DNA of 64,000 nt from contig NZ_QURN01000011.1 of assembly GCF_003403035.1 (NCBI RefSeq), forward strand, positions 105,480 to 169,479, written 5' to 3'. The stretch comes from Mesorhizobium denitrificans. Lineage in GTDB: Bacteria > Pseudomonadota > Alphaproteobacteria > Rhizobiales > Rhizobiaceae. Below the pieces are notes generated by a model. It made no database searches. It worked only from the letters and a program-made list of their open reading frames with translations, and had not been told where the DNA came from. Made by a program: the position numbers and the translations under genes. Of this stretch, positions 33,335 through 44,253 are shown piece by piece; position 1 is the stretch's first letter; each line of letters opens with the position of its first letter.

Positions 33335-35968
33335 TCAGGCGACGACGTTGACGATCCGCTGCGGAACCACAATGACCTTGCGCGGCGGCTTGCCGTCAAG
33401 TGCCTTTATGACTGCGTCGAGCGCCAAAGCAGCCTTTTCGACGGCAGCTTGGTCTGCGTCGCGGGCAATTGTCAATTCGCCGCGCTTCTTGCCATTGATC
33501 TGAATCGGATAGACGATTTCGTTGTCTACCGTAAGCGCAGGATCGAATGCAGGCCATGACTGGCTCGCGACAAACTCTTCGCCGCCCAGTGCCGCCCAGC
33601 ACTCTTCGGCCAGATGCGGCATCATCGGTGCAATCAACACGCACAGCATTTCGAGCGCCTGACGGCAGGCAGCGCGCAGGGTGCTGTCAGCCTTTCCGGC
33701 GGCAATATCGGCCAGCGCGGGCTGCAGAACATTCGCAAACTCATAAAGCCGCGCGACGGCCTTGTTGAAGGCCAACTTTTCAATGTCCTCGCCCACCAGC
33801 TTGACGGTCTTGTGCGCGGCTTTCGAAATCGTCAGCGCGTCACCTTCGGTGCCGGAAGCAGGCGCTACGCCTTGCAAATGTTCGCCAGCTTCGGAAACCA
33901 GACGCCAGATGCGCTGTACGAAGCGATGGGCGCCCTCGACGCCAGCTTCTGTCCAGATCACATCACGTTCCGGCGGCGAGTCGGACAGCATAAAGAAGCG
34001 GGCAGTATCTGCGCCATAGCTTGCGAGAATATCGTCGGGATCGACCACGTTCTTCTTGGACTTCGACATCTTTTCGATTGCGCCGATTTCAACCGGAGCA
34101 CCATCCGAAAGCATGGTCGCACGGCGCGTGCCTTCGGTTTCCTCGATCTTGATCTCGGCAGGTGTTACCCAGCCATTCGGGCCACGATAGGTTTCGTGAA
34201 CGACCATACCCTGCGTGAAAAGGCCCTCGAACGGCTCCGCGACCTCGTTCAGATGCCCGGTAACTTTCATGGCGCGCGTGAAAAAGCGCGAATAGAGCAG
34301 GTGCAGAATCGCGTGCTCAATGCCACCAATATATTGATTGACCGGCAGCCAGCCGTTCTTGCCATCGACCACGGAGAGCGTTGTCGGCTCCGCTTCATTC
34401 CACGGATCAGTGAAGCGCGCGAAATACCAGGACGAATCCACGAAGGTATCCATAGTGTCCGTATCACGGCGTGCAGGCTTGCCGCATTGCGGGCAATTTA
34501 CGTGCTTCCATGTCGGATGATGATCCAGCGGATTGCCGGGCTTGTCGAAGCTGACATCCTGCGGCAATTCAACCGGCAACTGGTTCGTCGGAACCGGGAT
34601 AGAGCCGCAATGATCGCAATGAATGACCGGAATGGGGCAACCCCAATAGCGCTGGCGCGAAATCAGCCAGTCGCGCAAGCGGAACTGCACCTTGCGCTCT
34701 GCCATCGGGCGATTGCCAATGGAGATTGCGGCCAGTCGGTCAGCGACCACGTTGAACGCCTCGGTCGGCTTCATGCCATCCAGGAAGCGCGAATTGATCA
34801 TCACGCCGTCATCTGTGTAGGCCGTTTCGGTGATCTGGAAGGACGCGGCATCCGCACCTTCCGGCATAACCACCGGGACAACCGGCAGACCATATTTGTT
34901 GGCGAAGTCGAGGTCGCGCTGGTCGCCTGATGGGCAGCCGAAAATCGCGCCCGTGCCGTAGTCCATCAAAACGAAATTGGCGACATAGACCGGCAGCGTC
35001 CAGGACGGGTCGAATGGGTGCACGACACGGATGCCCGTGTCGAAACCTTTCTTCTCGGCAGTTTCGATCTCGGCGACTGACGTGCCGCCATGCTTGATCT
35101 CATCAATGAAGGCCGCCAGCGCAGGATTGTTCGCAGCTGCCTTTCGAGCGAGCGCATGGTCCGCCGCAATCGCCATGAAGGAGGCGCCGAAAATCGTGTC
35201 CGGACGAGTCGTGTATACTTCCAGTTCGCTTTCGCCCTGCGGTGCAGTGTCTTTTGCCAGCGGCCAGCGGATGAGCAAGCCTTCGGAGCGGCCAATCCAG
35301 TTGGCCTGCATCAGCTTCACCTTTTCCGGCCAGCGGTCCAGCGTGTCCAGACTGTCCAGCAAGTCCTGGCTCATGGAGGTGATCTTGAAGAACCATTGCG
35401 TCAGGTCGCGCTGTTCGACTGGCGCACCGGAACGCCAACCCTTGCCGTCGATAACCTGCTCATTCGCGAGCACTGTCATATCGACCGGGTCCCAATTGAC
35501 CTTTGCGGATTTGCGCTCCACCAGCCCGCTTTTCCAGAAGTCCAGGAACATCTTCTGCTGATGCTTGTAATAGCTGGGATCGCAGGTCGCGATTTCGCGC
35601 GCCCAATCCAACGAAAGGCCCATCGTCTTCAACTGGCTGCGCATGGTGGCGATATTCGCATAGGTCCAATCGCGCGGATTGACCTTGTTATCGCGTGCAG
35701 CGTTCTCGGCAGGCAGACCGAACGCGTCCCAACCCATCGGATGCAGTACGTTGAAGCCATTGGCGCGACGATAGCGCGCAACGACGTCGCCCATCGCATA
35801 ATTGCGCACATGGCCCATATGGATGCGGCCCGACGGATACGGGAACATCTCAAGCACGTAGTATTTCGGGCGCGGATTCTTGTTGTCAGTTTCGAACAGT
35901 TTGGCTTCGGCCCAGGCCTTCTGCCATTTCGGTTCGGATGCGCGCGGATTGTATCGTTCGGTTGCCAT
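33335..35968 (-). CDS. leuS: Leucyl-tRNA synthetase
   Basis: An 877-residue class I synthetase charging tRNA-Leu. The HIGH-type motif is HMGH in [14 protein letters not shown], the KMSKS loop is [16 protein letters not shown], and the CP1 editing domain contains the [11 protein letters not shown] stretch. A zinc-like CNPQC-type site is visible in HCDHCG and NCPQCG. Start at ATG 35968 ([15 protein letters not shown]), matching relatives; the frame continues 17 codons upstream without similarity. lptE follows. Divergent from the YggS gene across about 120 bp. Confidence 0.97.
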   Translation of the reverse strand: MATERYNPRASEPKWQKAWAEAKLFETDNKNPRPKYYVLEMFPYPSGRIHMGHVRNYAMGDVVARYRRANGFNVLHPMGWDAFGLPAENAARDNKVNPRDWTYANIATMRSQLKTMGLSLDWAREIATCDPSYYKHQQKMFLDFWKSGLVERKSAKVNWDPVDMTVLANEQVIDGKGWRSGAPVEQRDLTQWFFKITSMSQDLLDSLDTLDRWPEKVKLMQANWIGRSEGLLIRWPLAKDTAPQGESELEVYTTRPDTIFGASFMAIAADHALARKAAANNPALAAFIDEIKHGGTSVAEIETAEKKGFDTGIRVVHPFDPSWTLPVYVANFVLMDYGTGAIFGCPSGDQRDLDFANKYGLPVVPVVMPEGADAASFQITETAYTDDGVMINSRFLDGMKPTEAFNVVADRLAAISIGNRPMAERKVQFRLRDWLISRQRYWGCPIPVIHCDHCGSIPVPTNQLPVELPQDVSFDKPGNPLDHHPTWKHVNCPQCGKPARRDTDTMDTFVDSSWYFARFTDPWNEAEPTTLSVVDGKNGWLPVNQYIGGIEHAILHLLYSRFFTRAMKVTGHLNEVAEPFEGLFTQGMVVHETYRGPNGWVTPAEIKIEETEGTRRATMLSDGAPVEIGAIEKMSKSKKNVVDPDDILASYGADTARFFMLSDSPPERDVIWTEAGVEGAHRFVQRIWRLVSEAGEHLQGVAPASGTEGDALTISKAAHKTVKLVGEDIEKLAFNKAVARLYEFANVLQPALADIAAGKADSTLRAACRQALEMLCVLIAPMMPHLAEECWAALGGEEFVASQSWPAFDPALTVDNEIVYPIQINGKKRGELTIARDADQAAVEKAALALDAVIKALDGKPPRKVIVVPQRIVNVVA

Positions 35969-36090
35969 GGCCGGAAATTTACATAAAAGGACAGACATCA
36001 GGCCGCTTGTTGCGGCCAAGTTCGGTCCGGGTCTTCACCACGCTTTGGTCCGAGCGTCAACCTTAACCGCCGTTGCCGGGAATATTTGGT

Positions 36091-36753
36091 ATGACTGACG
36101 CCGTTCAGCAACTCGAAGCCGTGAGGGCGAAAATTGCCAACGCTGAGGGTCTTGCGCGCCGCGCAGCAGGCAGTGTGCAACTGGTTACGGTGTCCAAAAC
36201 CTTCGATGCAGATGCTATTCGGCCAGTGCTAGCGGCTGGTCAGCGTGTGTTCGGCGAAAACCGCGTACAGGAAGCGCAGGGCAAGTGGCCGGAGCTTAAG
36301 GCGGAGTTTCCGGATGTGGAACTGCATCTGATCGGCCCACTGCAATCCAACAAGGCAAAGGAAGCCGTGGCACTTTTCGACGTGATCGAAACGGTAGACC
36401 GCGAGAAGATCGCCGCTGAGCTGGCAAAGGAAATTGCCAAACAGGAACGCGCGCCGCGTCTGTATGTGCAGGTAAATACCGGTCTTGAAGAGCAGAAGGC
36501 GGGCATCGGTCCGCGAGAAGCTGTTGCATTTGTCGCGCGGTGTCGCGACGTGCACGGTCTTCAGATCGAGGGGCTGATGTGCATTCCGCCGGCGCAGGAA
36601 AACCCCGGTCCGCATTTTGCGTTGCTGGCGAAAATTGCACGCGCGGCCGGTGTGCAAAAGCTGTCGATGGGCATGTCTGGCGACTACGAAACGGCAATTG
36701 CCTTCGGCGCGACCAGCGTTCGCGTGGGCAGCGCAATCTTCGGAAGCCGTTGA
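36091..36753 (+). CDS. YggS/PROSC-family pyridoxal 5'-phosphate homeostasis protein
   Basis: A 220-residue single-domain PLP-binding TIM barrel. The lysine that holds PLP is in LVTVSKTFDADAI (K near 36), followed by FGENRVQEAQGKW, HLIGPLQSNKAKEA, the QVNTGLEEQKAGI strand, LSMGMSGDYETAI and the terminal VRVGSAIFGSR. These proteins keep free PLP and amino-acid pools balanced and have no known catalytic reaction. ATG at 36091 chosen over an in-frame TTG at 36073. Confidence 0.95.
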   Translation: MTDAVQQLEAVRAKIANAEGLARRAAGSVQLVTVSKTFDADAIRPVLAAGQRVFGENRVQEAQGKWPELKAEFPDVELHLIGPLQSNKAKEAVALFDVIETVDREKIAAELAKEIAKQERAPRLYVQVNTGLEEQKAGIGPREAVAFVARCRDVHGLQIEGLMCIPPAQENPGPHFALLAKIARAAGVQKLSMGMSGDYETAIAFGATSVRVGSAIFGSR

Positions 36754-36787
36754 TCGATAGATCGCGCCGCCCTTGGGAGTGGTGCAG

Positions 36788-37060
36788 TCAGTTTACCAGA
36801 TATTCGCCGTTCACGTTTCGCCATTCATTCGGCGCGATCAAGCGGCGGTGCGTGTAGATGACCGAATGAAGCGGTCCTTCCAGCTTCGTACGCCAGAACT
36901 CGATAAAGCGATTCAGGACCGGGAAGCGCGGCGCGATGTCGTAATCCTGCCAGATGTAAGTTTGCAGCAGATGCGGATGATCCGGGTAATGGTAGAGAAC
37001 CTTGGCAGTCGTCAGTCCATAGCCCTGCAGCATCAAATCCATTTCGGTATGTGTCGTCAT
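36788..37060 (-). CDS. Usg-family protein
   Basis: A 90-residue protein recognised as Usg by GYGLTTAKVLYHYPDHP, LLQTYIWQDYD, FPVLNRFIEFW and the basic C-terminal IYTHRRLIAPNEW. The family is named from the region upstream of trp genes in some bacteria and has no established function. Here it stands alone between the YggS gene (convergent, 34 bp) and acs (divergent). ATG at 37060 has AAGGTGGGG upstream. Confidence 0.9.
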   Translation of the reverse strand: MTTHTEMDLMLQGYGLTTAKVLYHYPDHPHLLQTYIWQDYDIAPRFPVLNRFIEFWRTKLEGPLHSVIYTHRRLIAPNEWRNVNGEYLVN

Positions 37061-37343
37061 TTGCCCCACCTTAACTCGACGTTTGCTCTATCCTCCGCGA
37101 TTAAAATGTGAGCCCCAATTCGTGAATCGTCCATTTAAATTTTAAGCTGCGGTCAAAAATATTGCTATAAATCAATCTGCTAGCGGCATCGTGCGATGAC
37201 TGCTAATGAGGACGCTTAAACTACTGCGTCAGGCCGCCACACGAATCGAACGTCTAATGTTGTCGTGACGGCCCTCCTGATAATAGAGTGACCAGCCAGG
37301 CCGCGTTTGCGCGCGGAATTCGCAACGTTCGGGAGGGAAGCCA

Positions 37344-39296
37344 GTGTCGGAAGCTCATGTTTACAAGGTCAAGGCGGCGTGGAAGAAAAACGCGCTGATC
37401 GACGATGAGACTTATCTGAAGTGGTATGCGGAAAGCATCAAAAATCCCGACAAGTTTTGGGGCAAGCACGGCAAGCGTATCGATTGGCTCAAGCCTTATA
37501 GCAAGGTGAAAAACACCAGCTTCAAGGGCAAGGTTTCGATCAAGTGGTATGAAGACGGTCTCACGAACGTCTCGTATAATTGCATCGATCGGCATTTGAA
37601 GAAGCGCGGCAACCAGGTCGCGATTATCTGGGAAGGTGACAATCCCTACGACGACAAGAAGATCACCTATAACGAGTTGCACGAGCAGGTTTGCCGGCTC
37701 GCCAATGTGATGAAGAAGTACGGCGTCAAGAAGGGTGACCGCGTTACCATCTACATGCCGATGATTCCCGAAGCGGCCTACGCGATGCTTGCCTGCACGC
37801 GAATCGGCGCGATCCATTCAATCGTATTTGGCGGCTTTTCGCCGGATGCTCTGGCGGGCCGTATCGTCGATTGCGAATCTACGTTTGTTATTACGGCGGA
37901 CGAGGGCTTGCGCGGTGGGCGCACCATTCCGCTGAAGGAAAACACCGACAAGGCGATTGATCTCGCGGCCAAGCAACATGTGATGGTCAAGAACGTGCTG
38001 GTCGTGCGCCGTACGGGCGGCAAGATCGGCTGGGCGAAGGGTCGCGATGTTTGGTACCACGATGAGATTCGATCAGTGGATGCCAAATGCGCGCCCGAAA
38101 GAATGAAGGCTGAAGACCCGCTGTTCGTCCTTTATACGTCAGGCTCGACCGGCAAGCCGAAGGGCGTCTTGCATACGACGGGCGGATACCTGGTCTATGT
38201 GTCCATGACGCACCAATATGTGTTCGACTACCATGATGGCGAAATCTACTGGTGCACTGCCGATGTCGGCTGGGTTACCGGACATAGCTATATCGTTTAT
38301 GGCCCGCTGGCGAATGGCGCGACGACGCTTATGTTTGAGGGCGTGCCGAATTATCCGTCGCAATCGCGCTTCTGGGAAGTGATCGACAAGCACAAGGTCA
38401 ATATTTTCTACACCGCACCAACAGCGATTCGCGCCTTGATGGGTGCGGGCGACGAGCCGGTGAAGAAGACCTCGCGCAAGACGTTGCGCGTGCTTGGGTC
38501 TGTGGGTGAGCCGATCAACCCGGAAGCCTGGGAATGGTATTACAAGGTTGTCGGAGACAGCCGTATTCCGATTGTCGATACATGGTGGCAAACGGAAACC
38601 GGCGGTATTCTCATATCACCGCTGCCCGGTGCGACGAACCTGAAGCCGGGTTCGGCTACGCGTCCATTCTTCGGTATTCAGCCGCAGTTGGTGGACAACG
38701 AAGGCAAGGCTCTCGAAGGCGCTGCAGATGGCAATCTGTGCATTCTGGACTCATGGCCAGGCCAGATGCGCACGGTTTACGGAGACCATGAACGCTTCGT
38801 GCAGACGTATTTTTCGACCTACAAGGGCAAGTACTTTACCGGTGATGGCTGCCGCCGAGATGCAGATGATTACTACTGGATCACGGGCCGCGTCGATGAC
38901 GTGATCAACGTGTCTGGCCATCGCATGGGCACGGCGGAAGTGGAATCGGCGCTGGTGAGCCACGACAAGGTTTCGGAGGCGGCAGTGGTTGGCTATCCGC
39001 ACGACATCAAGGGGCAGGGCATTTATTGCTACGTGACCCTGATGGCGGATGAGCAAGGTTCCGAGGATTTGCGCAAGGAACTCGTCGCCCATGTGCGCAA
39101 GGAAATTGGCGCGATAGCCTCACCGGACAAAATACAGTTTGCACCGGGGCTGCCGAAGACCCGTTCAGGCAAGATCATGCGCCGCATTCTGCGCAAGATA
39201 GCAGAAGATGATTTCGGCGCGCTGGGCGATACATCGACGCTCGCCGATCCGGCGGTTGTCGATGATCTGATCGAAAATCGGCAGAATAAGAAGTAG
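37344..39296 (+). CDS. acs: Acetyl-CoA synthetase
   Basis: A 650-residue AMP-forming acetate-CoA ligase. Seen: [12 protein letters not shown] (P-loop-like A3), WWQTETGG (A5), the hinge/A8 region [15 protein letters not shown], and the C-terminal A10 motif [10 protein letters not shown] with lysine K610, the residue acetylated in regulated Acs enzymes. It activates acetate to acetyl-CoA, and would also suit acetate arising from acetone use. The start is a GTG at 37344 with GGGAGGG upstream; no ATG fits. The 283 bp upstream are AT-rich with no gene and should contain the promoter. A strong hairpin follows. Confidence 0.97.
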   Translation: MSEAHVYKVKAAWKKNALIDDETYLKWYAESIKNPDKFWGKHGKRIDWLKPYSKVKNTSFKGKVSIKWYEDGLTNVSYNCIDRHLKKRGNQVAIIWEGDNPYDDKKITYNELHEQVCRLANVMKKYGVKKGDRVTIYMPMIPEAAYAMLACTRIGAIHSIVFGGFSPDALAGRIVDCESTFVITADEGLRGGRTIPLKENTDKAIDLAAKQHVMVKNVLVVRRTGGKIGWAKGRDVWYHDEIRSVDAKCAPERMKAEDPLFVLYTSGSTGKPKGVLHTTGGYLVYVSMTHQYVFDYHDGEIYWCTADVGWVTGHSYIVYGPLANGATTLMFEGVPNYPSQSRFWEVIDKHKVNIFYTAPTAIRALMGAGDEPVKKTSRKTLRVLGSVGEPINPEAWEWYYKVVGDSRIPIVDTWWQTETGGILISPLPGATNLKPGSATRPFFGIQPQLVDNEGKALEGAADGNLCILDSWPGQMRTVYGDHERFVQTYFSTYKGKYFTGDGCRRDADDYYWITGRVDDVINVSGHRMGTAEVESALVSHDKVSEAAVVGYPHDIKGQGIYCYVTLMADEQGSEDLRKELVAHVRKEIGAIASPDKIQFAPGLPKTRSGKIMRRILRKIAEDDFGALGDTSTLADPAVVDDLIENRQNKK

Positions 39297-39320
39297 GCGT
39301 ATGCCTCGTCACTGTTGGCG

Positions 39321-39372
39321 CTGCCCCTCATCCTTGCCCTTTCCCTGTAAACAGGGAGAGGGTGAGGGGCAG
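39321..39372. terminator. Bidirectional hairpin between acs and purH (same outer arms as the 1322-1391 repeat)
   Basis: Outer arms CTGCCCCTCA (39321-39330) and TGAGGGGCAG (39363-39372) pair perfectly. An inner stem CCCTTTCCCTGT (39337-39348) pairs with ACAGGGAGAGGG (39351-39362) with one G-T wobble and a 2-base centre. It lies between two convergent genes, 24 bp after acs and 19 bp after purH, so it can end both transcripts. Its outer arms are shared with the repeat at 1322-1391. Confidence 0.75.
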
Positions 39373-39391
39373 TGGTGCGGGTGGGGCGAAA

Positions 39392-41008
39392 CTAGTGCCG
39401 GAAGTGACGGAAGCCGGTGAAGACCATCGCAATGCCATGCGCGTCCGCGGCGGCGATGACTTCATCGTCGCGCATGGAGCCGCCCGGCTGAATGACCGCA
39501 GTCGCGCCGGCTTCGACTGCCGCCATCAATCCATCCGCGAATGGGAAGAATGCGTCTGACGCAACGACCGAACCTTTGGTGAGTACGTCCGTCGAGCCTG
39601 CGGCTTCGGCAGCGTCCTGCGCCTTGCGTGCGGCGATGCGCGAGGAATCCACACGGCTCATCTGACCCGCGCCGACGCCGACAGTCGCGCCATCTTTAAC
39701 GTAGACGATGGCGTTCGATTTCACATGCTTCGCGACGCGGAAAGCAAACTTTAGATCAGCCATTTCGCGCTCTGTCGGCGCGCGCCTGGTGACGACTTTA
39801 AGCTCCATATCATCGACAACGGCATTGTCGCGGCCTTGAACCAGCAGCGCGCCCGCAACGGATTTGACCGTCTGACCCGCAGAGCGCGGATTTGGCAGGC
39901 CGCTGGTTATGAGCAGGCGCAAGTTCTTCTTGGCTGCGACGATTGCCTCTGCTTCCGCCGTAGCGGACGGCGCAATGATGACTTCGGTAAATACTTTTAC
40001 GATGGCTTCGGCGGCCGCAGCATCCAATTCGCGATTCAATGCGACGATACCGCCAAATGCCGATACTGGATCGCAGGCTAAGGCCTTCTCGTAGGCTTCC
40101 AGCAGCGTTTTGCCAGTGGCAACGCCGCACGGATTGGCATGCTTGATGATGGCGACGGCTGCGGTGTTTGCGGGGTCGAACTCGGAGACAAGTTCAAACG
40201 CCGCGTCTGTATCGTTGATGTTGTTGTAAGACAATTGCTTGCCCTGCAACTGCTTTGCGGTTGCCACGCCGGGGCGAACGTCGCCGGTGAGGTAAAGTCC
40301 AGCGCTTTGATGGGGATTTTCGCCATAGCGCATGACGGAATCCAGATGCCCACCGAATGCTCGCCATGTCGGATGTTCTATCTCCAACGTATCGGCGAAC
40401 CAGCCGGAGATTGCCGCGTCGTAAGCAGCAGTGCGCGAGAAGGCCTTGGCAGCGAGCTTTTTGCGGAATTCGTAGGTGAGGCTGCCGGCATTCAGTTCGA
40501 GTGCGTTCAGGACGGCGGTGTAGTCTTCGGGGTCGGTGATGATCGCGACATAGGCGTGGTTTTTCGCGGAGGCGCGCACCATTGCCGGGCCACCAATGTC
40601 GATGTTTTCGACTACTGATGCATAGTCAGCGCCAGAGCGGCGAACTTCCTCGAACGGGTAAAGATTGACGACGACAAGATCGATAGGAGCAATGCCGTGG
40701 CGCTCCATCGCTTCCGAATGTTCTGCGTCGTCGCGAATGCCCAGCAATGCGCCATGGACGGAGGGGTGCAGCGTCTTGACGCGACCGTCCATGATTTCGG
40801 GGAAGCCGGTCAACTCGGAGACGTCTTTGACGCCGATGCCTGCCGCGGCCAACGCTTTGGCTGTGCCGCCGGTGGAAATGAGTTCGACGCCTGCGTGGAA
40901 AAGCGCTTTGGCGAACGGCTCAAGACCGGTCTTGTCTGAGACAGAAATAAGCGCACGGCGGATAGGCACCAGGTCAGGCGCTGGAATCTTCTTGGACGCG
41001 ACAGCCAT
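39392..41008 (-). CDS. purH: Bifunctional AICAR transformylase / IMP cyclohydrolase
   Basis: A 538-residue two-domain enzyme performing the last two steps of IMP synthesis. The N-terminal MGS-like IMP cyclohydrolase domain shows [22 protein letters not shown] and [15 protein letters not shown]. The C-terminal transformylase domain has the catalytic [11 protein letters not shown] motif and ends with [19 protein letters not shown] sequence (here [13 protein letters not shown]). Length is normal. The heparinase-like and rsmB genes upstream on the same strand follow an order I know from many Rhizobiales. Confidence 0.97.
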   Translation of the reverse strand: MAVASKKIPAPDLVPIRRALISVSDKTGLEPFAKALFHAGVELISTGGTAKALAAAGIGVKDVSELTGFPEIMDGRVKTLHPSVHGALLGIRDDAEHSEAMERHGIAPIDLVVVNLYPFEEVRRSGADYASVVENIDIGGPAMVRASAKNHAYVAIITDPEDYTAVLNALELNAGSLTYEFRKKLAAKAFSRTAAYDAAISGWFADTLEIEHPTWRAFGGHLDSVMRYGENPHQSAGLYLTGDVRPGVATAKQLQGKQLSYNNINDTDAAFELVSEFDPANTAAVAIIKHANPCGVATGKTLLEAYEKALACDPVSAFGGIVALNRELDAAAAEAIVKVFTEVIIAPSATAEAEAIVAAKKNLRLLITSGLPNPRSAGQTVKSVAGALLVQGRDNAVVDDMELKVVTRRAPTEREMADLKFAFRVAKHVKSNAIVYVKDGATVGVGAGQMSRVDSSRIAARKAQDAAEAAGSTDVLTKGSVVASDAFFPFADGLMAAVEAGATAVIQPGGSMRDDEVIAAADAHGIAMVFTGFRHFRH

Positions 41009-41068
41009 GTCAGTGCTTTCTCGTGTATTGGATTGATGGCCGGGGGCCTAACACAGGACCGCGGGAAA

Positions 41069-42793
41069 TCAAGAGCCGGAAGGCGCTGTTTCCTGCGTTT
41101 CGCGCAGGAGGCGCCACCGCAGCACAGGCGTTTTGGAAAGCAATGCGGAGATAACAATCTGGGAGGTGCGCCGCGCGCCGCTCGTGCTCGCGAAGAATAC
41201 GGATTCTTCGAGCAGAGCATGAGAATCTAGCGACGTAAAAAGCCAGCATTCGCCGGATTGACCGAGCAGGTAGATTTCGCCGCTGCGAGCCTGTTCTGCT
41301 CGAATAGTCGGGTGAATGTGAAACCGGATGGTTGCATGGTCCTTGCCGTCGGCGAGAATGGTCAAGCCTTCCTTGCCGGAAAAGCGGTCTTCGCCGTAGA
41401 TGAGATTGCCGTTTGCGGAGAGCTGTATCTCGCGCTCGTGGATGATGCCGAACTTGACTTCGTAGGCGTTGTGGTTCGCGATGAATCCCTGCATGCCGGG
41501 CTGGTCGATGCGCCTGCATTCGGTGTGCGTCAGGGTGCCGGTTAACGGCGCGCCGACAATGCCCTGCACCGTGTTTGAATGCACAAAGCGTGCCTGCGAG
41601 GTTTCGTTTAGCGTGGCGGTGGAATGCGCCGCCGTGGCACGCGCCAGAGGGCGCAAATCCGGCGAGCCATAGCTATCTACTCCGCAATTGACGATGAAAC
41701 ATTGTCGGCCTGACGAGAGTTCGAACGACAGACAGCCTGCGTGTGCGGATGTCGAGACGGCGGTTGGTGGTGGTGATCCGGTGTCGGCGATCACGACCGT
41801 CTGGCCGAGTTCGAGTCGATCATAGCCGGAATGCGGGGCGTGCAGCAGAGGAGCCGCTGCCGCATCGTCGAGGCGCAATATAGCTGAAACGCGCTCATGA
41901 ATGGTGACGCCCATGCCATTGAAACGCGCCACGGCACCATCCTTATGCCGGAATGCGCGCAGGGCGGGCATCATTCGATCAATGCTTGCGATGAGGCTTG
42001 CAGGTGGCGTGGCGGATTGGTTGGCATAGACCTGTCGCAACGGCAGAAGGTCGGCCAGCAATTCGAGCAGGACAAGCGGATTGCGCGAAATATGCCCGCC
42101 GTCGGGTAGAATCTGAAGATCGAGTTCAGCGTCGAGATGGCGCGCGGCATTGCGCAACCCGGCAGCGGAAGAAGGCAACGCCAGCGCAACGAAGGCAAGC
42201 GCGATGCGCGCACGTACGCGTTCTTTGCCCGGCGGCATTTCGCCGACCGTCGCGCGGAGGTATCGCACCTGCACGGCCAGATTTTTCAAAAAGAGGCGGT
42301 GGAAATTTGCATCGGCATGGGTGAGCAGAAATGCCGAGTATTGTAGCCAGGCAATGATGCGCTTGGCGACCGTGCCGGGCTCCCATGCAATGTCGGTCAT
42401 GCGCGATCCGTGCTGCCTGATCCAGTCATTCACGAGCGCACGGGCGTTTACGGCGGCGAGTTCCGTGCCGGCAGCGCGCAAATGCCGGAGCCAGCGAAAG
42501 CCGTGCAGAGCTTTGACCCAGCCGCGATTCGAGACATTGAGCTGAAATGGCGACACGCCACCGGTGTCGACCACATGCCCCGAAAACTGGAAGCGACCGT
42601 AATAGATTTCCTGCGCGAGTGTGGGATCGGAGAGGCGCAAATCTGGCGGGACGACCAGTAGCCGCTCGGGCGTGCGGCCAGTGAAGCGCCAGCGGTAAAG
42701 CGGCCCCATGCGGACGCGCCGCCGGACCCTGCGCCAGAGTTCCCCCGTTACAAGCCTTCCGACATTTTGATTTCGGCCCAGACTTTTGGCCAA
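41069..42793 (-). CDS. Heparinase II/III-like protein
   Basis: A 574-residue protein with an alpha/alpha-toroid N-terminal half (WEPGTVAKRIIAWLQYSAF, LLELLADLLPLRQ) and a beta-sandwich C-terminal half (SFELSSGRQCFIVNCGVD, SEIYL-type strands), the layout of the Heparinase_II_III family. Members cleave polyanionic sugars by elimination, but this conserved rhizobial protein has no proven substrate; a role on a cell-envelope or extracellular polymer is inference. No signal peptide is visible. The start appears to be TTG (complement of 42791-42793); the next ATG is 28 codons later at 42709, so the N-terminus is uncertain. Confidence 0.85.
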   Translation of the reverse strand: MAKSLGRNQNVGRLVTGELWRRVRRRVRMGPLYRWRFTGRTPERLLVVPPDLRLSDPTLAQEIYYGRFQFSGHVVDTGGVSPFQLNVSNRGWVKALHGFRWLRHLRAAGTELAAVNARALVNDWIRQHGSRMTDIAWEPGTVAKRIIAWLQYSAFLLTHADANFHRLFLKNLAVQVRYLRATVGEMPPGKERVRARIALAFVALALPSSAAGLRNAARHLDAELDLQILPDGGHISRNPLVLLELLADLLPLRQVYANQSATPPASLIASIDRMMPALRAFRHKDGAVARFNGMGVTIHERVSAILRLDDAAAAPLLHAPHSGYDRLELGQTVVIADTGSPPPTAVSTSAHAGCLSFELSSGRQCFIVNCGVDSYGSPDLRPLARATAAHSTATLNETSQARFVHSNTVQGIVGAPLTGTLTHTECRRIDQPGMQGFIANHNAYEVKFGIIHEREIQLSANGNLIYGEDRFSGKEGLTILADGKDHATIRFHIHPTIRAEQARSGEIYLLGQSGECWLFTSLDSHALLEESVFFASTSGARRTSQIVISALLSKTPVLRWRLLRETQETAPSGS

Positions 42794-42859
42794 GATCGAA
42801 TCCCCGTTCCTCCGCGACGCGAATCTAGATCAACCGCGCGCGCACTCCAACAAAATCCG

Positions 42860-44218
42860 TTAGGTGCGGCGTTTGAAGCGGGCTGCGAAAAAGCCATCCA
42901 TGCCGGATATTGCCGGATTGCCCAGATCGAGGTCTGCAGGAGTGGTGCGCAGCCAGCCTTCCGGCGTGACGAAAGGTACTGCCCACGGAAATTCATCCGC
43001 TAGGACTGGGTCGGATTCGATGTCTGTTCTCTCGCTCAACAGCGCGGCCGCGAGTTGCTCACCCTCGGCAGGGTCCAGCGAGCAGTTCGAAAAGACAATC
43101 CGGCCGCCTGGCTTTACCAGTTCGATGGCGGCTTCCAGCAAACGGCGCTGAACTCCAGCGAGTTTTTCGACGTCTGCTTCGCTCTTTGTCCAAGATATAT
43201 CCGGGTGCCTGCGTACCGTTCCGGTGGAAGAACACGGGGCATCAAGAAGAATCGCGTCGAATGGTTCGGCGGGTTTCCAAGAGGAAACATCAGCTTCGGC
43301 GATGGTGGCGGTTAGCTTCAGGCGGTTGAGATTGGATTCCAGCCTGCGCAGGCGATTGCGCGAGGTGTCCGTTGCCGTGACATGTGCTCCGGCAAGGGCG
43401 AGTTGTGCAGTTTTGCCGCCGGGCGCGGCGCACAAATCCGCGACATGCAGATCGGCGATATTTCCAAGCAGATGGGCAGGCAGGCTGGCGGCAGTGTCTT
43501 GCACCCACCACGCGCCTTCATCGAATCCCGGCAGCTCGGTCACAGGGCCGGTCAGCTTTTCAACGCGGACAGACCCGGTGGGCAGGATGAAGCCGCCGAG
43601 CTTTTGCGCCCATGCTTCAGCGTCAGACTTGACGGTGAAGTCAAACGGGGCTTCGAGCCGATGCATGGCGAGTATTTTGGATGTCTTCGTCTCGCCATAC
43701 GCGGACACAAGCCGATTGCGCAGCCAATCGGGCGCATCATCGGTGCGGGCGAGAACGGCGGGCAACGCGCGCTCCTTACGTCGAGACATTTCGCGCAGAA
43801 CGGCGTTGACCAGACCGGCGAAGCGCACCGTGCGCGGATCGGACTTTGCGTGATCCACGGCGAGATCGACGGCGGCGCTGTCCGGTACGTCGAGAAAGAG
43901 GATCTGTGCCGCACCAACATGCAGAATGTGTTGGAGCGTGTTTGCGTTGGCAGGCAGAGGCCGGTCCAGACGTGCGGCGATCAATTCGCCGATCGTAACG
44001 CGAAAGCGCAAAGCGGCGTTGAGAATTGCACGCACCAGTGCGCGGTCGCGCAGATCCAGCGCGAGGAACTGCCGATGGCCGTGGTCGTGATCGGTCAATC
44101 CATCAAGAGATGTGTGTGCATCTACAACGGCTGCCAGCAAGCGGGCTGCAGCCATTCGCGCGGGCAGGCCAGGCGTTTCCGTGTTGACGTGCGGCTTGTT
44201 CTTGCGAGGGGCGTTCAT
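42860..44218 (-). CDS. rsmB: RsmB/NOP-family RNA (cytosine-5) methyltransferase
   Basis: A 452-residue protein: an N-terminal NusB-like domain (about 20-150) and a C-terminal SAM-dependent methyltransferase. Motif I DLCAAPGGKTAQLAL, motif IV DAPCSSTGTVRRHPD and motif VI FSNCSLDPAEGEQ carry the two cysteines of the m5C mechanism. It probably methylates 16S rRNA (C967 in E. coli). ATG at 44218 with GGGGCG upstream; the longer frame reads back into htpX. It starts 35 bp after the htpX stop. Confidence 0.93.
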   Translation of the reverse strand: MNAPRKNKPHVNTETPGLPARMAAARLLAAVVDAHTSLDGLTDHDHGHRQFLALDLRDRALVRAILNAALRFRVTIGELIAARLDRPLPANANTLQHILHVGAAQILFLDVPDSAAVDLAVDHAKSDPRTVRFAGLVNAVLREMSRRKERALPAVLARTDDAPDWLRNRLVSAYGETKTSKILAMHRLEAPFDFTVKSDAEAWAQKLGGFILPTGSVRVEKLTGPVTELPGFDEGAWWVQDTAASLPAHLLGNIADLHVADLCAAPGGKTAQLALAGAHVTATDTSRNRLRRLESNLNRLKLTATIAEADVSSWKPAEPFDAILLDAPCSSTGTVRRHPDISWTKSEADVEKLAGVQRRLLEAAIELVKPGGRIVFSNCSLDPAEGEQLAAALLSERTDIESDPVLADEFPWAVPFVTPEGWLRTTPADLDLGNPAISGMDGFFAARFKRRT

Positions 44219-44253
44219 AGTCGCCCCATATCGCGGCTCGTGCGCGCTGGCAA

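Noticed and set aside
33614..35986. Long open frames on the plus strand (up to 438 residues) opposite leuS
   Set aside because: They lie wholly antisense to a complete leuS with all motifs, have no recognisable domain or ribosome site, and are the usual result of high GC third positions.
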